Shown here: positions 1 to 10,184 of the stretch, one piece after another
Numbering within the stretch: the first letter of the stretch is position 1
Layout of the letters: each line of letters begins with the position of its first letter
Source of the DNA: Methanosalsum zhilinae DSM 4017
GTDB taxonomy: Archaea; Halobacteriota; Methanosarcinia; Methanosarcinales; Methanosarcinaceae
Direction: 5' to 3'
NCBI RefSeq assembly: GCF_000217995.1
Contig: NC_015676.1
Location: forward strand, 2,029,708 to 2,093,707
DNA length: 64,000 bases
Translations under genes and position numbers: made by a program
The notes under the pieces: model-generated
The model's input: only the letters and a program-made list of their open reading frames with translations
Told to the model about the DNA's origin: nothing
The model's database searches: none

Positions 1-530
1 CGATCAACCTCGTCATCCCTCTGGATCACATCCAGAGCAAGATCCACATCACTGTTCTTGAGGGCCCGAACTGCATCCTTGTGCATGCTGCTGGATATGA
101 GGAACATTCTGCGAACGCCTTTTTTAATAGAGATCTCCTGGGGATTCAAAAGGTCCTGTATAATTACATTTTTTGCAGTCTCTTCAATGATCTCAGGCCC
201 CATGAGTTTATAACATACCTGCCGAATAGTTTTTTTCTGTTCTGCAAGGATCCTTTTTGAACTCAGGTTTATTATATCATATCCTGTAAGGTATGCTGCG
301 ATAATATCCCTGGTAAGTGAATCACCCATAATACCAGTTACATCGATCTTTTTTTCCTTGAGCTTTGGGGATTCGTTGGTAGGATCGATCACAAGCGTTC
401 CATCTGACTGGGGGTGCAGGTACACACAGGTTCCGGTCCGGATTCCTGCCTTGTTTGCCCATTGTTTGGGAAGGGAAATGACATAGGTCGAACCACCTGT
501 CTGCTGAACTTTTCGTGTTTCTATGGCCAT
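1..530 (-). CDS. PhoU/AbrB-type phosphate-uptake regulator, cut by window edge
   Basis: About 176 residues are readable before the frame leaves the window at base 1. The N-terminus (MAIETRKVQQTGGSTYVISL) is a SpoVT/AbrB-type swapped-hairpin DNA-binding domain, and the part after it is helical and resembles PhoU. Archaeal proteins with this layout are taken to be regulators of phosphate or other transport. An in-frame ATG at 551 adds seven residues. Neither start has a well placed ribosome site, since the GAGGT lies directly against the 530 ATG, so the start is uncertain. The target cannot be told from this end of the gene. Confidence 0.8.
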   Translation of the reverse strand, partial: MAIETRKVQQTGGSTYVISLPKQWANKAGIRTGTCVYLHPQSDGTLVIDPTNESPKLKEKKIDVTGIMGDSLTRDIIAAYLTGYDIINLSSKRILAEQKKTIRQVCYKLMGPEIIEETAKNVIIQDLLNPQEISIKKGVRRMFLISSSMHKDAVRALKNSDVDLALDVIQRDDEVD

Positions 531-624
531 ACCTCGTTGGGTGTCAATCATATTAATATATAGAATTGGATATGAATATATATTGGCAATGAATTAATAC
601 ATAATATATCTAACGATCGAACAA

Positions 625-1818
625 TCATGATCTATTACCGAATTTATTCCATGCAGCTTCCTCGGCAATCCTTATAACATCCTTAACCGGGATCCCTGAA
701 TCCAATGAAACTCTGCGGCAATCCTCAAATTCTGCACCGATGTTGAGAAGTGAGCCATTTCTGTCACTGGCTATTTTTACTTTGATGTCAAATTCGTTCA
801 TATTCAGTGAAATCCTCACAGATTCCATTCTACGATCCGCGATCAGACGATGGCGTGTTGGTATGACCCGCACTCCAAGAGATCCGGTCTCACAGATGAT
901 GCGGTGCGCCAGCCTGTAAGTATCTCTGCTGCGTGCAATGACATGTATCACATGCCCGGGCCTTCCCTTCTTCATTATGGCTGGCGTAATGGTGACATCC
1001 CTTGCACCCATTCCCATCAGTTCATCCACAAGATTGCCAAGCACCTCACCAGTAACATCATCTACATTTGTTTCAAGCAATTCAACATGATCCTGTATAA
1101 GGGCTGCTTCAATATCTACCAGAACACTTCGCAATACATTGGGATGGATAGGATCCATATCTCCTGCCCCGTAGCCGGTTTTTAGAGGAATTGACTGAGG
1201 ATATGAATTTACAGGTGTTGCAAAGTAAGATATGATGCCAGCACCGGTAGGGGTCAGGTATTCTCCTTCAACATTTCCACCCCTGAATATCATCCCTTTA
1301 TTCTGCAGTATGTTCAGTGTTGCAGGTGCAGGTACTGGTAATTTTCCATGAGCTGTATTCACATATCCGCTCCCGGTGGTGATCGGGGTACAATATATGA
1401 GGTCACATCCAAGCTCGTTTATCGCAAAAGCAGCTCCTGTGACATCAGCTATCGCGTCATTCTGGCCCACCTCATGAAAATGTAGCTCATCCAGAGGTAC
1501 ATTGTGGACCTTTGATTCGGCTTCTGCAAGCAGAGAAAATATAGACAGTACACTTGTTTCAACCTCAGGTTCCATACATGCAGATTTTATGCGATCGACC
1601 ATCTCAGGGTAGAGTACCGGCGATTCCTTTTCAGATATCACATCCACATGTACAGAATCAATACCACGTCTGTTGACACGGCCAATACTGACTGATACAT
1701 CCGCTACAGACTCCATTATTTCACGCGTTCTGCTGGCATCTGCACCAATATCAATCAGGGAAGCAACTATCATATCACCTGAGGCTCCGGAGAATGGATC
1801 GAATATGAGGGCTTTCAT
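625..1818 (-). CDS. larC: LarC family nickel-pincer cofactor biosynthesis protein
   Basis: The 397-residue protein begins MKALIFDPFSGASGDM, the conserved opening of the LarC (COG1641/DUF111) family, and has the family's histidine-containing stretch DELHFHEVGQNDAIAD and a VETNVDD-type segment (LLETNVDDVTGE). LarC inserts nickel into the pyridinium dithiocarboxylate precursor of the nickel-pincer cofactor in a CTP-dependent reaction. In some lactobacilli larC is split by a programmed frameshift; here it is one frame of normal length. No larB, larE or larA is in the window, so the client enzyme is unknown. It stands alone between the PhoU-like gene and the divergent cdc48. Confidence 0.9.
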   Translation of the reverse strand: MKALIFDPFSGASGDMIVASLIDIGADASRTREIMESVADVSVSIGRVNRRGIDSVHVDVISEKESPVLYPEMVDRIKSACMEPEVETSVLSIFSLLAEAESKVHNVPLDELHFHEVGQNDAIADVTGAAFAINELGCDLIYCTPITTGSGYVNTAHGKLPVPAPATLNILQNKGMIFRGGNVEGEYLTPTGAGIISYFATPVNSYPQSIPLKTGYGAGDMDPIHPNVLRSVLVDIEAALIQDHVELLETNVDDVTGEVLGNLVDELMGMGARDVTITPAIMKKGRPGHVIHVIARSRDTYRLAHRIICETGSLGVRVIPTRHRLIADRRMESVRISLNMNEFDIKVKIASDRNGSLLNIGAEFEDCRRVSLDSGIPVKDVIRIAEEAAWNKFGNRS

Positions 1819-2026
1819 AAAAAAATCACTTGTTTACCTGATAATCAACCATATATTTATAGACTATGAAAACAGAAAACAATGACCATAAAAACAGTTC
1901 AGTAAGTATTGAGACTATAAAAAAGATTAAGTAACAGGATAAGAATTCCAGTAATTATAATATACTGAAATACCAGATTATAACTATATAAATTCACAGT
2001 TACAGCATAAATTATCAAAGATCAGG

Positions 2027-4258
2027 ATGACTTCGATGGATGAAGTACAGCTAAAAATTGAGAAAGCACATCCCAGTGACTTTGGGAGAGGTATTATTCG
2101 CCTAGATCCCAATACCTTGCTAAACCTTCAGCTTTCACCAGGGGATATTGTAGAGATAAAAGGAAAGAAGAGAACAGCTGCAAAGGTATGGAGAGCTGAC
2201 AGGCAGGACTGGGGACAGGGACTCGCCCGGATTGACGGTTTTATCAGACAGAACGCAGGAGTCAGTATTGGTGAGAAGGTCACCATAAAAAAGGCCAATG
2301 TTGTACCTGCTGAAAAAGTGGTCCTTGCACCTCCAGAGGGAGTGGTTATTGAATTTGGAGAAAATACCAGTGAGGTTATCAAGCACAATTTGCAGAAACG
2401 GCCCCTGGTCATGGGAGATGTTGTACCGATCATAAGTTCAATGACACAGCCAATGACAGGACCTATGGCAGGTGGGCAGGCAGTGCCCCTGATTGCTGTA
2501 GAGACCGATCCTATGGATATGGTAGTTATCATTACAGAAACCACCGAGGTGGAACTTCGCCAGAAGCCAGTCAGAGGTTATGATACTGCACGCGGGATCA
2601 CCTATGAGGATATAGGCGGACTTGGAGATGAAATCCAGAGAGTCAGGGAAATGATCGAACTTCCCATGAAGCACCCGGAACTGTTCCAGAGACTTAACAT
2701 AGACCCCCCGAAGGGAGTTATATTATATGGACCACCAGGTACTGGTAAAACACTTATAGCCAAGGCTGTTGCAGGCGAAGCAGGTGCAAATTTCCTGTAT
2801 ATAGCAGGCCCGGAGATCATGGGAAAATATTATGGAGAGAGTGAAGAGCGTATCCGCAATATATTTGAAGATGCAACGGCAGATGCCCCATCGATCATTT
2901 TCATAGATGAGATTGACTCTATTGCCCCAAAACGTGAAAATGTGACAGGAGAGGTAGAGCGACGTGTGGTTGCCCAGCTTCTTACAATGCTTGACGGCAT
3001 GGAGGAAAGGGGACAGGTTATTGTCATAGGTGCAACTAACAGACTGGATGCCATTGATCCGGCCCTTCGCCGCCCTGGAAGATTTGACAGAGAGATTGAA
3101 ATAGGAGTTCCTGATCTTTCAGGAAGGCTTGAGATACTGCAGATACACACCAGAGGAATGCCCCTTGATGAAGATGTAGACCTTGATGAACTTGCAGGAA
3201 ACACCCAGGGTTTTGTAGGAGCAGATATGCTGGCGCTTGTTCAGGAATCTGCTATGAAGTCATTGAGAAGATGTCTTCCGGATCTTGATCTGGATGAAGA
3301 AATACCGCCTGAGACGCTGGAAAAGATTAATGTCTCAGCCCTGGATTTTGAGAACGCCCTGAAGGAAATCGGACCTTCAGCACTCAGGGAAGTATTTGTA
3401 GAAGTCCCCACTGTCAGCTGGACCGATGTGGGAGGACTTGATAGTGTTAAGCAGGAAATTGTAGAAACCGTTGAATGGCCGCTCAAAAAACCTGAAAAAT
3501 TCGTGGAGATGGGAATCAAACCACCCAAAGGAATACTGCTGTTTGGACCACCGGGTACAGGTAAGACACTGATAGCCCAGGCCGTTGCAAATGAATCAAA
3601 TGCCAACTTCATCAGCATAAAGGGTCCACAGATGCTGTCCAAATGGGTGGGTGAATCAGAGAAAGCTATACGTGAAATGTTCAAAAAGGCAAGACAGGTA
3701 TCTCCCTGCATCATCTTCTTTGATGAGATAGATTCCATTGCAGCTGTCAGAGGTGCAACAACAGAAGGCGGAAAAGTTGCAGAAAGGGTGGTAAATCAAC
3801 TACTTACAGAACTTGATGGACTTGAGACGCTAAAGGAGATAGTTGTTATAGCTGCAACCAACAGGCCCGATATTATGGACCCTGCATTGCTGCGCGCAGG
3901 AAGATTTGACAGAATGGTACTTGTAGGAGCACCCAATAGGAGCGGCAGAATCAATATTTTCAAGATACACGCCAAGAATATTCCACTGGAAGATGATGTG
4001 AATCTGGAGGAACTTGCCGATATGACAGAAGGATATGTTGGTGCAGATATAGAATCAGTGTGCAGAGAGGCGGTTATGCTTGCACTCAGGGAAGATTTTG
4101 GAACCAGAAAAATAAGCATGAAATACTTCAGAGAAGCTCTTAAAAAGGTGAGACCAACTATTTCAGAGAGCCTGATTGAATACTATCAAAAGATAGAAAA
4201 TCAATTCAAGGGTGGAGCAGTACCTGAGGAGCCAACTTCATATATAGGATATAGATAA
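2027..4258 (+). CDS. cdc48: Cdc48/VCP-like AAA+ ATPase with two ATPase domains
   Basis: The 743-residue protein has the N-terminal double-psi barrel substrate domain (about 1-180) and two AAA domains. Walker A GPPGTGKT occurs near residue 235 (D1) and again near 506 (D2), each followed by a Walker B with DEID and a conserved second region of homology. This is the layout of archaeal VAT/Cdc48, a cytoplasmic hexameric unfoldase that feeds proteins to the proteasome. A second in-frame ATG nine bases on could be the true start. The C-terminal YIGYR matches no HbYX motif exactly, but a tyrosine lies near the end. The PRC-barrel gene follows 36 bases later. Confidence 0.95.
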   Translation: MTSMDEVQLKIEKAHPSDFGRGIIRLDPNTLLNLQLSPGDIVEIKGKKRTAAKVWRADRQDWGQGLARIDGFIRQNAGVSIGEKVTIKKANVVPAEKVVLAPPEGVVIEFGENTSEVIKHNLQKRPLVMGDVVPIISSMTQPMTGPMAGGQAVPLIAVETDPMDMVVIITETTEVELRQKPVRGYDTARGITYEDIGGLGDEIQRVREMIELPMKHPELFQRLNIDPPKGVILYGPPGTGKTLIAKAVAGEAGANFLYIAGPEIMGKYYGESEERIRNIFEDATADAPSIIFIDEIDSIAPKRENVTGEVERRVVAQLLTMLDGMEERGQVIVIGATNRLDAIDPALRRPGRFDREIEIGVPDLSGRLEILQIHTRGMPLDEDVDLDELAGNTQGFVGADMLALVQESAMKSLRRCLPDLDLDEEIPPETLEKINVSALDFENALKEIGPSALREVFVEVPTVSWTDVGGLDSVKQEIVETVEWPLKKPEKFVEMGIKPPKGILLFGPPGTGKTLIAQAVANESNANFISIKGPQMLSKWVGESEKAIREMFKKARQVSPCIIFFDEIDSIAAVRGATTEGGKVAERVVNQLLTELDGLETLKEIVVIAATNRPDIMDPALLRAGRFDRMVLVGAPNRSGRINIFKIHAKNIPLEDDVNLEELADMTEGYVGADIESVCREAVMLALREDFGTRKISMKYFREALKKVRPTISESLIEYYQKIENQFKGGAVPEEPTSYIGYR

Positions 4259-4294
4259 ATAATTCACAATTAAGGAATTTGAGGGAGATCATAA

Positions 4295-4579
4295 ATGTCA
4301 AAAGTTTTTGCAAAAAACCTGTCCAACAAACAGGTGATGGCAACTGATGGAAGTGAAGTAGGAATCCTATTCAATATTGTGATGGATATAAAAACAAGCA
4401 ATCTGATAAGTCTTATTGTCAAACCTGATATGGCACTTGACACATCAAAGTACAGGCAGGAAGGAGAATACATTATACTGCCCTTTGAATCAGTTCGCGC
4501 CATCAAGGATTATATAGTAATCGACAAGGCTATTGCAAAAGGTACCAAAGGCCCCCAGAAGGAAACAGCAGATATCTGA
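4295..4579 (+). CDS. PRC-barrel domain protein
   Basis: A 94-residue protein whose whole length fits a single PRC-barrel: a short beta-rich fold with the ATDGSEVGILFNIVMD pattern typical of the archaeal family. Related domains occur in photosynthetic reaction centre H subunits and in RimM. Archaeal stand-alone copies have been linked to cell division and to RNA-related roles, but the function of this one is not known. The ribosome site GGGAG lies eight bases before the ATG. It is probably co-transcribed with cdc48. Confidence 0.85.
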   Translation: MSKVFAKNLSNKQVMATDGSEVGILFNIVMDIKTSNLISLIVKPDMALDTSKYRQEGEYIILPFESVRAIKDYIVIDKAIAKGTKGPQKETADI

Positions 4580-4603
4580 GCCAGTACACCTACAAAAAGT
4601 TTA

Positions 4604-4623
4604 AGGTCAGAAATTTCTGACCT
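4604..4623. terminator. Perfect 20-bp palindrome between convergent genes
   Basis: Arms AGGTCAGAAA and TTTCTGACCT form a perfect palindrome in the 55-base gap between the converging PRC-barrel and phosphatase genes, with A/T-rich sequence on both sides. It probably ends transcription from both directions. Confidence 0.6.
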
Positions 4624-4634
4624 CATTTCAAAAT

Positions 4635-5318
4635 TTATATCATTTTTTTGGATATCAGGTAATCTATCGCTTCAGATGTACCCTCTCCATAGGCTCTGGA
4701 TGTGACAAGGTCTGCATTTTTTTTTGTATCAACATCTGCGTTGGATACTGCAATTCCAAATCCTGATACCTGTAGCATTTCTCTGTCATTTTCAGAGTCA
4801 CCGATTGCAATAAAATCCCCGGGAACAAAATCCAGAAGCCGGGCCAGTTCAATCAGGCCGGTACCCTTATCCACCCTGCTGTTTTTCACATGAATTGCAT
4901 AATTGGTATCAATGATCTCCACTTCAAATTTTTCCTTCCTGAGAATCCGGCGGGCCTCTGATGCATCAAAATCCCTCCTAAGGGCAACTTCGGTCTTTCT
5001 GTACTCAGCATCAAGTCGGGTTATATCAAAGAAAGTTGAAAGGTACTCTACTGCCCTTTCACATTCTTCCAGTGTCCCTTCAACAATATGTGGCTTATTG
5101 TCGTATGCAGTGGAAAAAATACCGCCATTTTCTGCAATTGTAGCTCCACTGAGTCCTATAAGCTTAGAGGTTGCACGGGCATAGCACAGTATATTTCCAG
5201 TTGCAAGAACAACAGGTACCTTCAATGAACGAAGTTTTTCGGCTGCTGTAAAATCAAGCCTTCTGTCAGGATAGGTGATCGTTCCGTCAATATCCACTAC
5301 AATAGCTTTGAAAACCAT
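4635..5318 (-). CDS. pgp: Archaeal phosphoglycolate phosphatase (HAD superfamily)
   Basis: This is a HAD hydrolase of the Cof/TA0175 type, about 227 residues. Motif I is DIDGTIT near the N-terminus, the ATGN motif II follows, and motif IV is GDSENDREML. It removes phosphate from 2-phosphoglycolate in archaea. I place the start at the ATG encoding MVFKAIVVDIDGT; three more codons back there is a TTG. There is no clear ribosome site, so the message may be leaderless. It is a single gene between convergent prc and the downstream end of radA. Confidence 0.85.
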   Translation of the reverse strand: MVFKAIVVDIDGTITYPDRRLDFTAAEKLRSLKVPVVLATGNILCYARATSKLIGLSGATIAENGGIFSTAYDNKPHIVEGTLEECERAVEYLSTFFDITRLDAEYRKTEVALRRDFDASEARRILRKEKFEVEIIDTNYAIHVKNSRVDKGTGLIELARLLDFVPGDFIAIGDSENDREMLQVSGFGIAVSNADVDTKKNADLVTSRAYGEGTSEAIDYLISKKMI

Positions 5319-5367
5319 AAATATCAATTACATACATAAAATATATGATTTGCTTTCATTTTTCCTT

Positions 5368-6345
5368 TCATGGATCCTGCAACCCTTCAGTTGTGACAGC
5401 GATTATGGATTCGCCATCAGGAAGGTTGGGAGAATCTACAAGTCTTACAATTCTCTTATCACCCTTTGATTTTCTCAGATATAGCCTGAAAGTTGCAGTA
5501 TGTCCCAGAATATGACCTCCAATAGGCTTGGTGGGATCCCCGAAAAACGCATCCGGTTTTGACATGACCTGATTGGTAACTATCACGGCAGCATTGAAGA
5601 GATCACCCAGGCGCTGGAGATCATGCAGATGCTTGTTCAGTTTCTGCTGTCTGTCTGCCAGTGTACCTCTGCCCACATACTCTGCCCTGAAATGTGCTGT
5701 TAAAGAATCAACTATGAAAAGTCTTACAGGCCTTTCTGTATTCTTAAGTTCATTGGCAAGCTCTGATGCAGAATCTGAAAGCAATATCTGATGATTAGAA
5801 TTGTAGGCACGTGCCACATGGATATGTTTCAGGAACTCTTCAGGATCATAATCCTCCCCATGTTTCTGGGAAAGGCCATCCACCATCTGGGCAATCCTTT
5901 CGGGTCTGAATGTGTTCTCAGTATCTATCATTATTACAGAGCCGTTCAGACCTCCTTTCTCCTTTGGAAGCTGAACATTGACAGCAAGCTGATGGGCAAC
6001 CTGTGTTTTTCCAGAACCAAACTCCCCATAAAGTTCAGTAATGGACTGGGTTTCAACGCCTCCGCCAAGCATTTCATTGAACTCGGTGCACCCAGTTGTA
6101 AGTTTACCAACAAGTTTTCTTCTATCCAGTACCATATCTCCTGTTTCAAATCCTCCAATATCAGCTGATTTTCTTGCTGCGTTGATAATCTTTGCAGCGG
6201 TTGACTCTCCAATATCTGCACTGGTAGCTATTTCAGCAGGTGATGCAACAGCTATTGCTTCAATTGTATTAAAACCAGCATCTATTAGCTTTTGAGCTGT
6301 TGCTGGTCCAACATGATCCAGATCTTCTAAAGACATTTCAGACAT
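5368..6345 (-). CDS. radA: DNA repair and recombination protein RadA
   Basis: The 325-residue protein has an N-terminal helix-hairpin-helix domain (about 1-65, with the [13 protein letters not shown] opening), Walker A GEFGSGKT near residue 105 and Walker B LFIVDSL. It is the archaeal Rad51/RecA homologue that pairs strands in homologous recombination. No intein interrupts the ATPase motifs. The start ATG is preceded by GGAG at a normal distance, and the promoter to its right holds two GTGCAC sites around a TATA-like box. Confidence 0.97.
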   Translation of the reverse strand: MSEMSLEDLDHVGPATAQKLIDAGFNTIEAIAVASPAEIATSADIGESTAAKIINAARKSADIGGFETGDMVLDRRKLVGKLTTGCTEFNEMLGGGVETQSITELYGEFGSGKTQVAHQLAVNVQLPKEKGGLNGSVIMIDTENTFRPERIAQMVDGLSQKHGEDYDPEEFLKHIHVARAYNSNHQILLSDSASELANELKNTERPVRLFIVDSLTAHFRAEYVGRGTLADRQQKLNKHLHDLQRLGDLFNAAVIVTNQVMSKPDAFFGDPTKPIGGHILGHTATFRLYLRKSKGDKRIVRLVDSPNLPDGESIIAVTTEGLQDP

Positions 6346-6361
6346 AGGTTATAACTCCATT

Positions 6362-6389
6362 TGGTGCACATGCTTATATCCGGTGCACT
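6362..6389. promoter_or_regulatory. Paired GTGCAC sites around the radA TATA box
   Basis: GGTGCAC occurs at 6363-6369 and again at 6382-6388. Between them, on the minus strand, lies GATATAAG, which is at the expected distance upstream of radA to be its TATA box. GTGCAC is itself a palindrome, so a dimeric regulator could cover the promoter from both sides. Confidence 0.45.
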
Positions 6390-6517
6390 ATTTATGCAAA
6401 GCCTGATAACTTATTCCATCTATATATACATAAGCTTAGGACAGTGAAAGTAATTTCTCAGCAGTGAAGGATCAATCCATCCAAAAACTTATTTCATAGC
6501 AGCACCTTCTCAAATCA

Positions 6518-6979
6518 ATGGCTAAGGTAGCAGTAGGCGGAACATTTGAATACCTTCACGATGGGCACAAAAAGCTCATCAATAAAGCCTTTGAACTTGC
6601 ATCCGATGGTGAAGTTCATATAGGGATCACATCCGACAGAATGGCCCGAAGACCTGATCGCAGAGTAAGTGACTACAATACCCGTAAAAACTTACTGATC
6701 AGATATATCAGTGATTCATCACTCTCAGAGACTGATTACCACATATATGAATTGAATAATCCCTACGGACTCACACTAAAAGAGGATTACGACTGCATTG
6801 TGGTATCACCTGAAACTTATGATACGGCTTTAAAAATAAATGATTTAAGAATTAATTCAGGCTATAAGCCAATTGAGATCATCAGAATCGACTATGTAAT
6901 GGGCCAGGACGGACTTCCGATCTCTTCAACACGCATTAGCCAGGGAATAATTGACGCTCATGGAAGATTGCTGAAATAA
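6518..6979 (+). CDS. coaD: Phosphopantetheine adenylyltransferase, archaeal type
   Basis: The 153-residue protein is a nucleotidyltransferase with GGTFEYLHDGHKKLI near the N-terminus (the HxGH signature as HDGH) and ISSTRI near the C-terminus. This is the archaeal/eukaryotic form of the enzyme that makes dephospho-CoA from 4'-phosphopantetheine and ATP. It is divergent from radA with 172 bases between them. There is no strong ribosome site, so translation may be leaderless. Confidence 0.92.
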   Translation: MAKVAVGGTFEYLHDGHKKLINKAFELASDGEVHIGITSDRMARRPDRRVSDYNTRKNLLIRYISDSSLSETDYHIYELNNPYGLTLKEDYDCIVVSPETYDTALKINDLRINSGYKPIEIIRIDYVMGQDGLPISSTRISQGIIDAHGRLLK

Positions 6980-7094
6980 TTATCATTCACATTGTTCAAT
7001 TCTCTATTTATTCGATTTTTGAAAGTTTTAAAAAATATCTGACTGAATGTCAGGAACATAAGATATAAACATCTTAAAATCAGAAATAGATTGT

Positions 7095-7427
7095 ATGGGA
7101 AGAAAGTTTACAAACAAAGATATTGAAATATTCAATAAGCTAGCTCCTGAGACCGGAGGAAACACAACATCTGCCATGGGTCATCAGTATCCCTATATAC
7201 TAAGGCCCATATCGCACAGAATAGCACAGTCTTCTGATGATTTTAAAAATCGGCTCAACAAACTTAGCAGTGAGGAACTTGATTATCTTGTGGATCTTGC
7301 ACTAAAAGACATGGAAGATATCAGATCACTTGATCCCGGGGACATCGACGCTTTGATGGATGTGATCTCAGAAAAGATATCTTCCGAAAGGGCCAGTGAG
7401 CTCAAAAGACATGCAGGGATAATCTAA
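7095..7427 (+). CDS. Conserved hypothetical protein, 110 residues
   Basis: I do not recognise a named domain. It is a soluble, mostly helical protein with many charged residues and the phrase GHQYPYILRPISHRIA near the middle, which looks constrained. It ends two bases before the endonuclease IV-like gene on the same strand, so the two are probably translated together. That might point to a DNA repair link, but this is only context. Confidence 0.75.
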   Translation: MGRKFTNKDIEIFNKLAPETGGNTTSAMGHQYPYILRPISHRIAQSSDDFKNRLNKLSSEELDYLVDLALKDMEDIRSLDPGDIDALMDVISEKISSERASELKRHAGII

Positions 7428-7429
7428 CA

Positions 7430-8278
7430 ATGGCTCATAGTAAACTCCTGTTTGGTACGGCAGGAACACCCCACAGTTCTAGAAAAAAGAGCAGTATTGA
7501 AGGTATTAGAAGGATTCATGAACTGGGTCTGGGCTGTATGGAACTGGAGTTTGTGCGTGGGGTCAAAATGGGTGAAAAGACAGCCAGAAAGATACATGAC
7601 ACATCCCGGTCTGAAAATGTAAAGCTCAGTGTTCATGCCCCATATTACATAAATCTCAACTCAATGGAAGAAGATAAGGTCAAAAGCAGCATAGAAAGGA
7701 TATACAAATCTGCCAGAATCGGTGCATTATGTGGTGCGGATTCTATTGTATTCCATCCTGCATATTACCAGAAAACGGATCCTGTAAAGGTATACCAGAA
7801 AGTTGCACAGATGCTGGTTGAGATCAGGACAATCCTTGATGATGAAGGGATCAATGTTACACTAAGACCAGAAAGTACTGGCAAAGGAACTCAGTTTGGA
7901 TCAATTGATGAAATACTGCAGCTGAGTGCAGAAATTGAAGGTGTGCTGCCATGTATTGATTTTTCCCATCTCTATGCAAGAAGCAAAGGAAAGGTCAATT
8001 CATATAAGCAATTCTATAATGTGATGACCATGACAGAAGAATTTCTGGGAAGAGAAGGACTTGACAATCTGCACATGCACGTATCCGGCATTGAATATGG
8101 GAATGGCGGAGAAAAAAAACATCTAAATCTTGAGGATGCGGATTTTAATTATATGGACCTTCTGAGAACATTCCATGAATTCGATATAAAGGGTCTGGTA
8201 ATATGCGAGAGCCCAAACCTTGAAACCGATGCTATGATCTTGAAAAACAAATATCAGGAACTCAAAAAACAGCAATGA
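7430..8278 (+). CDS. Endonuclease IV-like TIM-barrel protein
   Basis: The 282-residue protein fits the AP-endonuclease family 2 (Nfo) fold. Metal ligands of the family can be matched to LSVHAPYYINL (His), SIVFHPAYY (His), LRPESTG (Glu), CIDFSHLYA (Asp, His), HMHVSG (His) and VICESP (Glu). Endonuclease IV cuts DNA 5' of abasic sites using three metal ions. The match to nuclease ligands is good, so repair is likely, although some archaeal relatives act on sugars. It ends three bases before the converging cbiO. Confidence 0.8.
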   Translation: MAHSKLLFGTAGTPHSSRKKSSIEGIRRIHELGLGCMELEFVRGVKMGEKTARKIHDTSRSENVKLSVHAPYYINLNSMEEDKVKSSIERIYKSARIGALCGADSIVFHPAYYQKTDPVKVYQKVAQMLVEIRTILDDEGINVTLRPESTGKGTQFGSIDEILQLSAEIEGVLPCIDFSHLYARSKGKVNSYKQFYNVMTMTEEFLGREGLDNLHMHVSGIEYGNGGEKKHLNLEDADFNYMDLLRTFHEFDIKGLVICESPNLETDAMILKNKYQELKKQQ

Positions 8279-8281
8279 GGA

Positions 8282-9640
8282 TCAGGTAATAACGTTATAT
8301 TTCTCCTTGATATTTCCTTTTTCCATCAGATTGTTGCTTCCATCTATGATACTTACATTCAGTTCAATACCACTCTTGTGAGCATATCGCTCAATTCTAC
8401 TCTTTGCATGATCCACCATTCCACCGTTTGTGAGTATCAGGCATCTTTTACCACACAGAGCCATCAAAATGGACTTATCTATGACACTGGATGTTACATT
8501 GAGATATATCCCATCATTTTCGGCAATTATTTTACTTTTCTTACCCATTGCACCTACAATCTCGATATCAGCACTCTTTATTAGCTGGCGTATCCCGGCA
8601 GGATCATAGTACTCAACATCAAAGATAATGATACCGCCTGCTTTAATTCCATGGCGTTTCATTTCAACAATGGCGCGGCCATCATCATGTATGTAGACCA
8701 CCTCTGCATTAACTGCTTCATATGGAGAATGTTCTGCAAATTCTCCATACATTATTCCAAGATTTAGAGAATCGCCTACCTTTGTACCGGGGGTTACATC
8801 AACCCACATAAGTTCAGGAGGCTTCAGGGTCCCTACAAGCTCAAGGACACTTGCAGGAGATTTTTCCCCTACCGCAAGGCCTCTGCGCCTCATCTCATGA
8901 TATATCTCCAGTGTAACCGGCTGTCTCATGTGTGCCCTTTTTAGGAGTTCAGGTTCATTGAATGCTTTCTGAGGCGGCCCTTCCCCTATAATTGTACCCT
9001 TTGAGAGGAAGTATACATAGTCTGCCCATCTATAGGCAAGGTCCACATCATGGGTTGAAATCAGGATTGTTTTTCCGGCTTCATTCAGTTCATTGAGAAG
9101 ATCCATGATCTCATCGGCACCCATTGGATCAAGATTTGAAAGAGGTTCATCGAGTATTATGATCTCAGGCTCCATGGAGATAACACCGGCAATAGCAACT
9201 CTTTTCTTCTGGCCCCCACTCAGGTGATGTGGAGGCTTTTCTCTCAGATGTGTTAATCCAACATATTCCAGAGCACCATCCACAAGCCTTTCAGTTTTCT
9301 CCTTTGAAAATCCAAGATTTGCAGGTCCAAAAGCAATATCCTGATAAACAGTGGGTGCAAATATCTGATCATCGGAGTTCTGGAAAACGATTCCAATGTT
9401 CTTCCGGATCTCCCGGAGGGATCTTGAATTGTATTTTATAGGCTTTCCATTGAATAGCACCTCACCTGTCTCTGGCTTGAGTGTACCGTTTAAAAGAAGA
9501 AAAAGAGTGGATTTACCTGATCCGTTATGGCCTACAAAAGCCACTTTCTTACCTTTCTTGATTTCAATATTGACGTCCCTGACACCCGGGCTGCCATCCA
9601 TGTAGGAGTAATTAAGGTCATTTGTTTCCAGAATCATCAT
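8282..9640 (-). CDS. cbiO: Cobalt ECF transporter ATPase CbiO with extra C-terminal domain
   Basis: Residues 1-240 are a complete ABC ATPase: Walker [11 protein letters not shown]-loop [12 protein letters not shown], signature [14 protein letters not shown], Walker [14 protein letters not shown] and a switch His in STHD. This is the energising subunit of an energy-coupling factor transporter for cobalt. About 210 more residues follow, which is well beyond the usual 270-280 total. The last 110 are probably an alpha/beta fold with [19 protein letters not shown] cannot name this extension. cbiO is on the opposite strand from cbiM and cbiQ, separated from them by the His-rich repeat gene. The ATG is preceded by GAGGT, which lies inside a TACCTCAGGTA palindrome. 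Confidence 0.9.
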   Translation of the reverse strand: MMILETNDLNYSYMDGSPGVRDVNIEIKKGKKVAFVGHNGSGKSTLFLLLNGTLKPETGEVLFNGKPIKYNSRSLREIRKNIGIVFQNSDDQIFAPTVYQDIAFGPANLGFSKEKTERLVDGALEYVGLTHLREKPPHHLSGGQKKRVAIAGVISMEPEIIILDEPLSNLDPMGADEIMDLLNELNEAGKTILISTHDVDLAYRWADYVYFLSKGTIIGEGPPQKAFNEPELLKRAHMRQPVTLEIYHEMRRRGLAVGEKSPASVLELVGTLKPPELMWVDVTPGTKVGDSLNLGIMYGEFAEHSPYEAVNAEVVYIHDDGRAIVEMKRHGIKAGGIIIFDVEYYDPAGIRQLIKSADIEIVGAMGKKSKIIAENDGIYLNVTSSVIDKSILMALCGKRCLILTNGGMVDHAKSRIERYAHKSGIELNVSIIDGSNNLMEKGNIKEKYNVIT

Positions 9641-9647
9641 TATATGA

Positions 9648-9658
9648 TACCTCAGGTA
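9648..9658. promoter_or_regulatory. TACCT/AGGTA palindrome over the cbiO ribosome site
   Basis: TACCT-C-AGGTA is a perfect inverted repeat lying 8 to 18 bases before the cbiO ATG. It covers the GAGGT ribosome site on the minus strand. TACC/GGTA half sites also occur before cbiM and btuF, so it may be a shared operator or an RNA control site. Confidence 0.4.
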
Positions 9659-10184
9659 ATTATTATAAAATCTTCCATCACTATCAGAAGATCATTTCTG
9701 TTCTGATATCCAGATCAGATTTCATGCACTGATAGACAGGACACATACAGATATCATATAATGCCATTAATGGCATCCTTTGAACATGATCTGTCACTTA
9801 TCGATCTTCTTTTTAGTACAATAGAAGATAATTTTAAACAAGCAAATTTGATTTATAACAAGTTGATTGGTATAAACCTTCAGTTATATAAATATATTGT
9901 GAAGCATGCTGAAAAATAAACTACCCCCATTCAGATAATAAAGAAAAACTGTCTTTTTTTAACAATTATTAATACAAAATTTGCAAATCTGGACAATCTT
10001 TTTCTTTGTTCCGGAAGCAGTTATCTTCAAGGATAATGATTATGAGCTTTTTGAGCATTTTTAAATACTACAATATTACTTAGTAATCAATTACACAATA
10101 TAAGTGCTATTTATTGATATCAAAGTTGGAGATTATGAATAAACCCAGAATATTTTTTAAACATATTAAAGAAGAGTGATATTC
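9659..10184. promoter_or_regulatory. Divergent control region between cbiO and the His-rich gene
   Basis: This 0.5 kb AT-rich stretch contains no frame that looks coding. It holds a perfect 16-bp palindrome (ATGCCATTAATGGCAT, 9761-9776), 121 bases before cbiO, and several TATA-like runs on both strands. I looked for a cobalamin riboswitch core and did not see one. It probably drives both cbiO and the His-rich repeat gene. Confidence 0.45.

Noticed and set aside
9641-10184. Cobalamin riboswitch near cbiO, cbiM or btuF
   Set aside because: I looked for the conserved B12-box core in the three control regions and saw none.
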